From positions 1 through 8,590 of the forward strand of contig CAMBRH010000138.1 in assembly GCA_945870115.1 (NCBI GenBank): a DNA stretch of 8,590 bases, given 5' to 3'. Origin of the DNA: Chitinophaga pinensis (GTDB taxonomy: Bacteria > Bacteroidota > Bacteroidia > Flavobacteriales_D > Crocinitomicaceae). This document shows positions 1-6,343 of the stretch, piece after piece. How positions within the stretch are numbered: position 1 is the stretch's first letter; every line of letters begins with the position of its first letter. Both the position numbers and the translations under genes were made by a program. A model generated the notes under the pieces. It was not told the DNA's origin and did not search any database. It was given only the letters and a program-made list of their open reading frames with translations.

Positions 1-28
1 AACGGGGTAAAATAACACTTTTAATAGA

Positions 29-62
29 AACAGAAAGGGGATTTTTAATTCCCTTCTGTTTT
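29..62 (+). terminator. Rho-independent-type terminator hairpin
   Basis: An inverted repeat pairs AACAGAA (29-35) with TTCTGTT (54-60) and GGG (37-39) with CCC (51-53), with A36 bulged and an AT-rich loop that can add a G-T and an A-T pair. The right arm runs into four T residues (59-62). It probably ends a plus-strand gene lying before the window. The T tract is short, so termination strength is uncertain. Confidence 0.55.
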
Positions 63-93
63 GAATGTTAATTTAACGCACTAAATCTAAAAG

Positions 94-489
94 TTGCATT
101 TATTACTTGAATTTAAGTTTGATAAAAAACAATCAAAGGAATTTAATAAATTGTACCAGGAAAAGTATATGGTATATCGTTCTTATCCAGACAAAAAAAA
201 TGAAGAGCAATTTTATGAAATCTCCATAAAAAAGAATGTTCCAAAATTAACTGATGAAGAAATATTGAGAAATATTGGATCTGCTTTTTATGAGAATCAA
301 TCGAGAAGGTCTAAAACTGAAAAAATAAGAATTAATGGTGAAAGAGCAATTATTTTTAGATACAACGTTGTAACAAGAGGAATTCAAGTTTATACAAAAG
401 AATTTATCTATTTTTTCATTATTAGGAATTTTACTAATGTCAAAAAAAGCACGGAAAAACTAATGAATTCAATTAAGACTTTATCTTGA
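94..489 (+). CDS. hypothetical protein, possibly 5'-truncated
   Basis: This is a 131-residue ORF with no recognised family. The only start near its 5' end is TTG at 94; an in-frame TAA at 88-90 rules out a longer form, and the first ATG is residue 26 (169-171). The protein is lysine- and glutamate-rich, with no signal peptide or membrane segment. It alternates beta-like stretches (residues 78-110, including INGERAIIFRY) with a final helix (NVKKSTEKLMNSIKTL). That layout, an open N-terminus plus a closing helix, resembles the C-terminal part of small secreted PsbP/DcrB-like proteins, but this is only an impression of fold. With a rare start codon, no export signal and no clear promoter after the 29-62 terminator, it may be the 3' remnant of a longer gene. 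It converges on the thiamine-binding gene with a 24-bp gap. Confidence 0.5.
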   Translation: MHLLLEFKFDKKQSKEFNKLYQEKYMVYRSYPDKKNEEQFYEISIKKNVPKLTDEEILRNIGSAFYENQSRRSKTEKIRINGERAIIFRYNVVTRGIQVYTKEFIYFFIIRNFTNVKKSTEKLMNSIKTLS

Positions 490-513
490 TTTGTAAAGAC
501 TTTTCATCCATTT

Positions 514-795
514 TCACATATACTTCTCCAACTTTTCATCAATCTTCAAATCTCGATTTGCTGCGTGAATCTTCACATTGATAATTACATCAGAACAATT
601 TTTCAAACTTTCAGTTCTTATGTTTTCAATTAAAGCATAAACTTCATGTGCTTCTCCTTCAACGACCGTTTCAAAAGGACAAACCAGGTGAACCAAGCCG
701 CTTTTTTGAATTAGTTGAATTGCAGAATCGATAATGATGTATTTTTGTTCGTCGTTACCAAAAGGTAATAATTGTATTGCGGCGTTAATTTGCAT
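514..795 (-). CDS. thiamine-binding protein, YkoF/MTH1187 (DUF77) family
   Basis: This small cytoplasmic protein of 93 residues is about the usual length for the Thiamine_BP family (PF01910; MTH1187, YkoF-like ferredoxin-type folds that bind thiamine or hydroxymethylpyrimidine-type ligands). The family pattern is visible: an N-terminal strand (INAAIQLLPF, 3-12), a helix with Ser/Ile residues (about 20-31), the SGL...PFETVVEGE motif (32-48), a long helix after EVYALIENIR, and a last strand INVKIHAANR (72-81) followed by the basic C-terminal helix. In this family the ligand sits between subunits of a tetramer; the exact ligand here is not readable. No thi biosynthesis or transport genes are in the window. 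Its ATG is 4 bp after the stop of the lipoprotein gene, so the two are probably cotranscribed. The family call is firm; the physiological role is inferred. Confidence 0.85.
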   Translation of the reverse strand: MQINAAIQLLPFGNDEQKYIIIDSAIQLIQKSGLVHLVCPFETVVEGEAHEVYALIENIRTESLKNCSDVIINVKIHAANRDLKIDEKLEKYM

Positions 796-799
796 GATT

Positions 800-1084
800 T
801 TAATCTATTTTAGTTATTTTATATATTCCACTAGCAGTTTCAAAAGGATGGACCATAGCACAATAAATTCCATTATCTGTGCAACTTTCTAAAAGTTCTA
901 TTTTAGCTATCACAGTATTCCCATTTTCAAAATTTTCTAATTCTTCTTTGTTGCAGATTGAATAATCTAAATTATCTTTTCTCAAATATTGACCTTCACA
1001 TCCTTTAATTACAATGTATTCTTCGTAGTCTTTTTCACAAGAGACAATGGTGAAAAGAATTAAAACTAATGCTAAAATTTTCAT
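800..1084 (-). CDS. small four-cysteine lipoprotein of unknown function
   Basis: This 94-residue protein has a lipoprotein signal peptide: MK, a hydrophobic stretch (residues 3-14) and a lipobox ending IVSC with Cys16 as the lipidated residue. The mature part is about 79 residues and carries four further cysteines (29, 44, 68, 75), probably two disulfides, which suits a periplasmic or outer-membrane location. The C-terminal block LESCTDNGIYCAMVHPFE (65-82) looks like a conserved core, and similar short lipoproteins are common in Bacteroidota, but I know no function for them. The stop lies 4 bp before the thiamine-binding gene, implying one transcript with this gene first. A weak -7-like TATTTATG lies about 50 bp upstream (minus strand, 1142-1135) with no -33 partner, so the promoter is unproven. 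Confidence 0.75.
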   Translation of the reverse strand: MKILALVLILFTIVSCEKDYEEYIVIKGCEGQYLRKDNLDYSICNKEELENFENGNTVIAKIELLESCTDNGIYCAMVHPFETASGIYKITKID

Positions 1085-1204
1085 ATTTTAAAGTATTTGA
1101 TTTTATAATTTTGAATTACCAATTAAGTTTCACACATAAATATTTTAACTGATTTTTGTCACGGTTTTTAAACAAAAACACATGCCAAAAACGAATCATT
1201 TTTT

Positions 1205-1262
1205 TGTTTTTCCGACGGATTTCATCCGTCGTTATAAACATTTCACTCCTACGGAGTTTTGA
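1205..1262. repeat. REP-like element with two 3-nt-loop hairpins
   Basis: Two perfect short palindromes lie 13 nt apart. The first has an 8-bp stem, CGACGGAT (1213-1220) with ATCCGTCG (1224-1231), around a TTC loop. The second has a 5-bp stem, ACTCC (1245-1249) with GGAGT (1253-1257), around a TAC loop. The GC content is far above the surroundings. From memory, hairpins of this CGACGGA/CTCC-GGAG form, joined by an ATAAACATTTC-like linker, recur between genes in Bacteroidota and resemble REP sequences mobilised by Y1 (REP-associated tyrosine) transposases; no transposase is present here. Neither strand has a T run after the first stem, so it is not an ordinary terminator. Confidence 0.6.
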
Positions 1263-1278
1263 CGAGAGTTCCGGATAA

Positions 1279-1449
1279 TTATTTAAAATATTTAGAATGG
1301 CGTTTTTTTAATTCCGATAAAATACTTTCATGAGCTAAAATTTTTCCTTCTTCAATCTGAATTAAACCCTTATCTATTGCATTTTTTTGCTCGTTAGAAA
1401 GAATGAAATTGTTTTCATGCTTAATTATTAATATGTCTTGTTCTTTCAA
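1279..1449 (-). pseudogene. antitoxin-like ORF without partner toxin, probably 5'-truncated
   Basis: Minus-strand translation gives 56 residues from TTG (1449-1447) to TAA (1281-1279). The core LSNEQKNAIDKGLIQIEEGK (17-36) followed by ILAHESILSELKKRHSKYF matches the C-terminal half of the small Bacteroidota addiction-module antitoxins that pair with RelE/ParE toxins: a helix starting LSxEQKxAI, a glycine turn, then a second amphipathic helix that normally wraps the toxin. Family members usually have 70-80 residues, so an N-terminal DNA-binding or dimerisation part seems missing, and there is no ATG. It lies 6 nt beyond the porX stop and in the same frame. No toxin gene follows; REP-like hairpins do. 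It could be a remnant, or a TTG-initiated orphan translated by coupling to porX. Confidence 0.5.
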
Positions 1450-1455
1450 AACAAA

Positions 1456-3003
1456 TTATTTCTTTGGATTCAAAACCACAAAAGGAATCAGCATTTCTTC
1501 TAAAGAAATTCCGCCATGTTGAAAAGTATCGCCATAATAATTCACAAAATGATTGTAATTATTTGGATAAACAAAAAAACCATTTTCTTTTGTAAAAACA
1601 AACTCACTTGAAAGACTTAATTTTGGCAAAAAAGCATCTTGTGGATTTTTCACTGTGAAAACTTCTTTCGCATTATACGATAAATTTCTTCCTGCTTTGT
1701 AACGTAAATTGGTATTTGTGTTTCTATCACCAACAATTTTTATTGGATTTGTAACTTTAATTGTTCCGTGATCTGTTGTCACAAAAACTTTTATCTTCGC
1801 TTCAGAAATCTTTTTGAAAATATCGTGCAAAGGTGAATGTTCAAACCAAGAAACAGTAATTGAACGGTAAGCTGGTTCATCATCAGCCAATTCGCGTATA
1901 ACTTCCATTTCTGTTCGCGCATGAGAAAGCATATCTACAAAATTGTACACAATCACATTCATATCATTCTCAACTAATTGATTGAAATTATCAACTAATT
2001 TTTTTCCAGCTTCATGCGTTGTAATTTTATTGTAAGACCATTTCCCTTTTTTCCCTAAACGTGTTAAATTTGCTTCCAAAAATTCTTTCTCGTGCATATT
2101 TTTCCCTCCTTCGTCATCTTCATTTAACCAAAGTTTTGGGAATTTTTTCTCAATTTCTGAAGGCATTAATCCTGCAAAAAGTGCATTTCGAGCATAATGA
2201 GTTGCCGTTGGTAAAATACTTGAAATTATTTCTTCAGATTCAACAGTAAAATAATTTGAAATAATTGGTTCCAACACTTTCCATTGATCGTAACGTAAAT
2301 TATCAATCACAATTAAAAATGCTTTTTCCTTTCCAATTGTTGGCGCAATTTTGTCTTTTATTAAGGTATGTAACATTTGTGGCGCATCTTCATCACCGTT
2401 TACCCAATCCAAGTAATTTTTTTCAATGAATTTTGAAAACAAATTGTTTGCTTCCTTTTTTTGCATCATCAAAATTTCCTTCATTCCTTGATCTTCAATT
2501 TTATCAAGTTCTAATTCCCAATATACCAACTTTTTATACAAATCCATCCATTCTTGAATGTCAAGCCTTCCTCCCATTTGCATTCCCAATTGACGGAATT
2601 CTTGCTGGTAATTGGAATTTGTTTTTTGAGAAATCAATTTTCTGTGATCCAAATTTTTCTTAATGCACAACAATATTTGATTTGGATTGACCGGTTTTAT
2701 CAAGTAATCGGCAATTTTCCCGCCAATTGCCTCTTCCATAATTGATTCTTCCTCGCTTTTGGTAATCATTACCACTGGAACATGCGGTTTTTCTTCCTTG
2801 ATTTTTGTCAAAGCTTCAAGACCTGAAATCCCTGGCATATTTTCATCTAAAAAAATGATGTCAAAATTCTCTTCACTGCTTTTGTCAATCGCTTCATCAC
2901 CATTATTTACAGTTGTAACGTGATAACCTTTTGCTTCTAAAAATAAAATATGTGGTTTTAACAAATCAATTTCATCATCAGCCCAAAGAATTTTTGCTTG
3001 CAT
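1456..3003 (-). CDS. porX: PorX, type IX secretion response regulator with PglZ phosphatase domain
   Basis: At 515 residues this matches the usual PorX length and layout. An N-terminal receiver domain (about 4-118) has the acidic pair D9-D10, phosphoacceptor D53 in FLDENMPG, T81 and K103 in LIKP. A helical linker (about 130-220) leads to an alkaline-phosphatase-superfamily PglZ domain (about 225-515) with metal-ligand candidates D234 (VIDNLRYDQ), the Thr nucleophile region PTATHYARNAL (265-275), D357 and H361 (FVDMLSH), D411-H412 (TTDHG) and H496 (QHGG). In Bacteroidota PorX acts with the sensor PorY and the sigma factor SigP to control type IX secretion genes, and the PglZ domain degrades cyclic oligonucleotides. 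All catalytic positions look intact. PorY is not in the window. A -7-like box lies 45 bp upstream. An antitoxin-like ORF follows 6 nt after the stop. Confidence 0.95.
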   Translation of the reverse strand: MQAKILWADDEIDLLKPHILFLEAKGYHVTTVNNGDEAIDKSSEENFDIIFLDENMPGISGLEALTKIKEEKPHVPVVMITKSEEESIMEEAIGGKIADYLIKPVNPNQILLCIKKNLDHRKLISQKTNSNYQQEFRQLGMQMGGRLDIQEWMDLYKKLVYWELELDKIEDQGMKEILMMQKKEANNLFSKFIEKNYLDWVNGDEDAPQMLHTLIKDKIAPTIGKEKAFLIVIDNLRYDQWKVLEPIISNYFTVESEEIISSILPTATHYARNALFAGLMPSEIEKKFPKLWLNEDDEGGKNMHEKEFLEANLTRLGKKGKWSYNKITTHEAGKKLVDNFNQLVENDMNVIVYNFVDMLSHARTEMEVIRELADDEPAYRSITVSWFEHSPLHDIFKKISEAKIKVFVTTDHGTIKVTNPIKIVGDRNTNTNLRYKAGRNLSYNAKEVFTVKNPQDAFLPKLSLSSEFVFTKENGFFVYPNNYNHFVNYYGDTFQHGGISLEEMLIPFVVLNPKK

Positions 3004-3047
3004 AGTTGTATTTTTTTTAAAGAATTATTTCTCTTTAGTATTTAACG

Positions 3048-3055
3048 TAAAAGTA
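3048..3055 (-). promoter_or_regulatory. candidate -7 box for porX
   Basis: TACTTTTA on the minus strand fits the Bacteroidota -7 consensus TAnnTTTG at 7 of 8 positions and ends 44 nt before the porX ATG. The same octamer sits at nearly the same distance before the genes at 3141 and 6491. No TTG-type -33 element is visible at the proper distance, so this call is weak. Confidence 0.3.
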
Positions 3056-3064
3056 TTGATTTTA

Positions 3065-3095
3065 TTTGAATTTTAGTTTTAAATACCTACTTTTA
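3065..3095 (+). promoter_or_regulatory. candidate promoter of the 3141 membrane-protein gene
   Basis: TTTG (3065-3068) followed after 19 nt by TACTTTTA (3088-3095) matches the Bacteroidota sigma-factor pattern TTTG-N17-23-TAnnTTTG with one mismatch in the -7 box. The box ends 45 nt before the ATG. This is the best-formed promoter in the window because both elements are present. Confidence 0.5.
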
Positions 3096-3140
3096 TATTT
3101 TAGCAATCAACATAATTAAATGTAAATAAAAAATTAAACA

Positions 3141-3479
3141 ATGCTTACAAAAAAACAAATAATATCTAAAAAAGATTTCGCTAAAAGAATAACGATTTAC
3201 GCAGTTTTTTGCCTATTAGCGATTGCAATTTCATTGGCTATTGGAATTTTTGGCTACCATTTTTTTGGTAAACTATCCTGGATCGACAGTTTTTACAATG
3301 CATCTATGATTCTAACAGGAATGGGACCAGTAAATAAACTTGTAACTGTTGAAGCAAAGCTATTTTCTTCCTTTTATGCACTTTTTAGTGGAATAGCATT
3401 TTTAACAACTGTTGCTATTTTCGTATCGCCAATTGCACATCGAATTATGAGTTTATTGCATGTGAAAGATATTGAATGA
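3141..3479 (+). CDS. two-TM channel-like membrane protein with TGMGP in place of the K+ filter
   Basis: This 112-residue inner-membrane protein has a basic N-terminus (1-17), TM1 (about 18-41), a re-entrant-like segment (WIDSFYNASMILTGMGP, 47-63) and TM2 (about 74-97), ending in a short basic tail. The TM-pore helix-TM order and the wording 'DSFYNASMILTGMGP...LFSSFYALFSG' parallel the pore module of two-TM potassium channels, where the filter reads TxGYG. Here T59-G60-M61-G62-P63 occupies that position, so ordinary K+ selectivity is not expected. From memory, similar short proteins in other bacteria keep the GMGP motif and are labelled as ion-channel or two-pore-domain-like; I know of no demonstrated activity. 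It is divergent from porX (137 bp between starts), has its own promoter, and its end lies 10 bp from the convergent metallophosphoesterase gene. Confidence 0.75.
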   Translation: MLTKKQIISKKDFAKRITIYAVFCLLAIAISLAIGIFGYHFFGKLSWIDSFYNASMILTGMGPVNKLVTVEAKLFSSFYALFSGIAFLTTVAIFVSPIAHRIMSLLHVKDIE

Positions 3480-3489
3480 AAATTTTTTC

Positions 3490-4716
3490 TTAATCCAATT
3501 CAATAACCGTGATTTCTGGTTTAATTCCAATTCTCCCCATATATCCCAAACATCCCAAACCACGATTTACATACAGTTTTTGCTTTTCTGTTCCATAAAT
3601 TCCAGCCCATTGAGGGTAAATATACTTTGACGGACTCCATTTAAATCCAGGGATTTCTATTCCAAACTGAAATCCATGTGTGTGTCCTGCCAAAGTTAAA
3701 TCAATTTCAGGGAAATCAGTTGTTACTTGCAAGTTCCAATGACTTGGATCGTGAGAAAGTAAGATTTGAAAGCTCGATTTATCAATGTTTTCATAAGCTT
3801 TGTGTAAATCACCATATTTTTTAAAATTGTAATTTCCTCCCCAATTTTCAATTCCAATTAATGAGAAAAATTCATTTTCCTTCTCAATTTTAACATGATT
3901 ATTCAACATTAAATTCCATCCAATTTTAGTATGAAAATCAATCATGTCTTGCAGGTTTTTATCTTTTTCAGCTTCAGAATCCCATGATGCATAATCTCCA
4001 TAATCGTGATTTCCAAGTGTTGAGAAAACTCCATGAGGTGCTTTCAATTGATTTAAAATTGGCTCAAACTCAAAAGCTTCCTCTGTTTTATTGTTTACTA
4101 AATCTCCGGTAAAAACAATTAAATCAGGCTTTTGCTCCATTACCAAATTGATTGCTTTTTGCAATTGATAATTTCCTTGTAAACTTCCTGTGTGTATATC
4201 AGAAATTTGCACAATTTTGAATCCTTTGAAAGAATTTGGAATTTTTGGTGATTTAAATTTCAATTTATGAACTTTAAAATCATAGGCTGTGCGAACAATC
4301 CCATAAGAAAAACCAGCAATTGGAAGCAAGGCAGAACTTAAAGCAACTTTTGAAACGAAAGCTCGACGAGAATTTAAAATACCTTCAACTTCTTCTTTTC
4401 CAACTGAAAAAATCAAACTTCTCAACCAATTGAAGAAGGTGAAAATCAAGAAAACTAAAGCAATTACAAGTTTAGTAATTAGTAAAATAAAAAAGATATT
4501 TACGATTAAGTTTCTAATAAAAGTATTGTCTATCATTCGACTAGAAAAAGTCAAAGCATAAACTGAAATTGTTGAAATCCACCAAATCCAAATAAACTTT
4601 TTAACATTGAAATTAGTAGAATTTGAAATATATGCTTTTGCAACTAAAAATGACCCAATTTCCGCTAAAAGCAAAATTGAGATTAAAACTATTGGTAAAA
4701 TTAATCCTCTTTTCAT
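3490..4716 (-). CDS. membrane-anchored metallophosphoesterase, YkuE/YaeI-like
   Basis: This 408-residue protein has about three N-terminal hydrophobic segments (about 4-28, 40-57, 68-96), a linker, then a calcineurin-like phosphoesterase domain (about 165-408). All metal-binding motifs are present: D173 and H175 (SDIHTG), D205 (TGDLVN), N236-H237 (LGNHDYG), H322 (LLSHDP), H345 and H347 (AGHTHG). Relatives include YkuE and the UDP-glucosamine/lipid-directed phosphohydrolases, so a cell-envelope lipid or glycan phosphate is a reasonable but unproven substrate. Just before the catalytic domain, SRRAF (116-120) plus a hydrophobic stretch (123-140) resembles a twin-arginine signal; YkuE itself is a Tat substrate. 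This would place the catalytic domain outside the cytoplasmic membrane. The gene starts 26 bp after the DUF234 ATPase stop and may be cotranscribed with it, although an independent chromosomal gene is equally possible. Confidence 0.88.
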   Translation of the reverse strand: MKRGLILPIVLISILLLAEIGSFLVAKAYISNSTNFNVKKFIWIWWISTISVYALTFSSRMIDNTFIRNLIVNIFFILLITKLVIALVFLIFTFFNWLRSLIFSVGKEEVEGILNSRRAFVSKVALSSALLPIAGFSYGIVRTAYDFKVHKLKFKSPKIPNSFKGFKIVQISDIHTGSLQGNYQLQKAINLVMEQKPDLIVFTGDLVNNKTEEAFEFEPILNQLKAPHGVFSTLGNHDYGDYASWDSEAEKDKNLQDMIDFHTKIGWNLMLNNHVKIEKENEFFSLIGIENWGGNYNFKKYGDLHKAYENIDKSSFQILLSHDPSHWNLQVTTDFPEIDLTLAGHTHGFQFGIEIPGFKWSPSKYIYPQWAGIYGTEKQKLYVNRGLGCLGYMGRIGIKPEITVIELD

Positions 4717-4742
4717 TCTTTTTATTCTTTAATATTTAATTT

Positions 4743-6182
4743 TTATTCTGGTAAAAATAATTTATCCATTGTAATTTCACTGTCAATTAAACCCAAATAA
4801 TGGCTATTTTTTATCGCCGGAAAGGTTGTTAATAAGGTTGTAAATGTTGCTTTTTTAGATTTTGTTGCTTCCATAAAAGTCCATTTCTTTTGCTGTAGTT
4901 GTACAGCATAAGATTTAGTAATTGCATAATTTCCTTTGGTGAATTTTGCTTCACACAAATTGATTATAAAGTCAGCCCGATCAATTATCATATCAATTTG
5001 GGTTCCGGCATAATCTTCATCGCCTTTGAAAACCCATGAGCCAGTGGAGCAATAAACGCCGCTAATTCCTAAGGCTTTTTTGACTTGAGTTAAGTGCAAC
5101 ATACAAATATTTTCAAAAGCATAACCACTCCAAGCGACATAAGTACTTTTTTTAGATAATTGTTCCCAAGTTCCTTTTCCTTCTTGCTTGTTTGGTTTAA
5201 TAAATTTTAAATAAAAAAGTGTGTATAAATCTGTTAATTTATAAATTGCTAATTTCTTTTTATTAATTAGCGGACGATAATTTGATATGAAATCACATTC
5301 TTCTAATTCTTCTAATGTTCTATTCAACGTTGCTTGGCTTAGTTTTGTTCGCAGGAGTAATTCATTTCTTGTCATTCCTCTTGGTTTTGTTGCCAAACTT
5401 TCAATTACATTTATATGATTATCAGCATTTTTAAACAAAGAGTGATATAAATGTAAATATTCATTTCGCAGTAATCCTTGAGGAGAAAAACAAATTTCAT
5501 CAATTAATTGAGTTGCGCTTTTACCCTTTTGCAATTCTTTCAAATAAAATGGAATACCGCCCATGGCCATATAAATTTCCAAAATTTGATAGTGCGACAA
5601 ATTGATTTTCATACTTTTTAAATACAACTCTGTTTCATACAAATTAAATGGCATCAATTGAATTCGTTGAGTTACTCGCCCATACAAACCTCCTCGAGCA
5701 TTGATTAATTTTTGTTTTATCCACGATGAAGCAGACCCACAAGCAACCAATAAAACATGGTTCATATTTGACAAATTCTGATTCCATAAATATTCTAATG
5801 CAGAAATAAAACTAGATTTCGGAGTGTCAATCCATGGCATCTCATCTATAAAGACAACCATTTTTTGCTTTTTCACTGGTATTTTTTCTAAAAATAAATT
5901 TAAAAAATAAAATGCCTCTGACCAGTTTTTAGGAACTTGAAATTTTTTTCTACTTCTTTTATTTAATTCTTGAGAAAAGTTTAAAAGTTGTTGCTCAATT
6001 GTTCCATCTTTTAAACCTGTTAGATCAAAAACCAAATTAGATTTTAAATGTTGTCGTATTAAAAATGTTTTCCCTACTCTTCGTCTTCCGTAAACTGCCA
6101 GAAACTCAGGTCTTCCAGACACTAATATTCTATCAATCTTAGCGATTTCAACCTCTCTACCAATCAATTTTTTATCAATCAT
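4743..6182 (-). CDS. AAA+ ATPase, archaeal-ATPase/DUF234 type, with nuclease-like C-terminus
   Basis: This 479-residue protein has three parts. The N-terminal P-loop ATPase domain (about 5-235) carries FIGRE-like LIGRE (6-10), Walker A GRRRVGKT (32-39), Walker B VVFIDEMPW (109-117) and a sensor strand LLVACGSASSW (144-154). A winged-helix region follows (about 255-318; RGMTRNELL...LSQATLNRTLEEL). The C-terminal DUF234-type domain (about 345-465) has a restriction-endonuclease-like motif, E357, D397 in TQIDMII and E411-x-K413 in LCEAKF, so the PD-(D/E)xK active site looks complete. This matches the PF01637 plus DUF234 architecture of the MNS clade, which is expanded in archaea and Bacteroidota and has no settled function. 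The ATG lies 12 nt from a three-unit inverted-repeat array, so self-regulation through the winged helix is plausible. It is not a standard restriction or BREX component. Confidence 0.85.
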   Translation of the reverse strand: MIDKKLIGREVEIAKIDRILVSGRPEFLAVYGRRRVGKTFLIRQHLKSNLVFDLTGLKDGTIEQQLLNFSQELNKRSRKKFQVPKNWSEAFYFLNLFLEKIPVKKQKMVVFIDEMPWIDTPKSSFISALEYLWNQNLSNMNHVLLVACGSASSWIKQKLINARGGLYGRVTQRIQLMPFNLYETELYLKSMKINLSHYQILEIYMAMGGIPFYLKELQKGKSATQLIDEICFSPQGLLRNEYLHLYHSLFKNADNHINVIESLATKPRGMTRNELLLRTKLSQATLNRTLEELEECDFISNYRPLINKKKLAIYKLTDLYTLFYLKFIKPNKQEGKGTWEQLSKKSTYVAWSGYAFENICMLHLTQVKKALGISGVYCSTGSWVFKGDEDYAGTQIDMIIDRADFIINLCEAKFTKGNYAITKSYAVQLQQKKWTFMEATKSKKATFTTLLTTFPAIKNSHYLGLIDSEITMDKLFLPE

Positions 6183-6194
6183 AAAATATTATTT

Positions 6195-6231
6195 TTGGAT
6201 AAATCTTTACAAATATATAATATTTATCCAA
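6195..6231. promoter_or_regulatory. inverted-repeat unit 1 (ATPase-proximal)
   Basis: The arms are perfect 10-bp complements (6195-6204 and 6222-6231) around a 17-nt AT-only-rich spacer. The near arm ends 12 nt before the ATPase ATG, so a bound protein here would cover the start region of the transcript or the ribosome-loading site. Confidence 0.6.
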
Positions 6232-6269
6232 GTATAGCATAATTTTTAGATTTATTTATAATATTTAAA

Positions 6270-6306
6270 CTGGATAAATAAATCAAATAAATACACATTT
6301 ATCCAA
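6270..6306. promoter_or_regulatory. inverted-repeat unit 2
   Basis: The arms are CTGGATAAAT (6270-6279) and ATTTATCCAA (6297-6306), 9 of 10 complementary, with the same 17-nt spacing. The right arm continues as TTATAG, close to the GTATAG found after unit 1. Confidence 0.6.
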
Positions 6307-6343
6307 TTATAGAGTGAAAAATTAAACCAAAATAAATTTATAA

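Noticed and set aside
514..1084. PFET tetrapeptide shared by the lipoprotein and the thiamine-binding protein
   Set aside because: The surrounding residues and folds differ; a four-residue match is coincidence.
1116..1199. Minus-strand 27-codon ORF upstream of the lipoprotein gene
   Set aside because: Short, no recognisable motif and no promoter; expected by chance in AT-rich DNA.
1182..1262. Plus-strand 26-codon ORF starting ATG at 1182
   Set aside because: Its second half is simply the translation of the REP-like hairpins; no independent coding evidence.
2061..2745. Plus-strand ORFs of 62-76 codons within porX
   Set aside because: They lie antisense to a fully convincing gene and their translations have no protein-like pattern.
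1456..3003. PglZ domain as a sign of a BREX or other phage-defence island
   Set aside because: The PglZ domain is fused to an intact receiver domain at normal PorX length, and no other BREX gene is present.
3392..3419. Inverted repeat AATAGCA/TGCTATT as terminator
   Set aside because: It lies inside the coding sequence of the channel-like protein and has no T tract at the right place.
4743..6182. ATPase as an insertion-sequence transposition helper (IstB-like)
   Set aside because: Domain order and the C-terminal nuclease-like region fit the DUF234 family; there are no terminal repeats or transposase gene.
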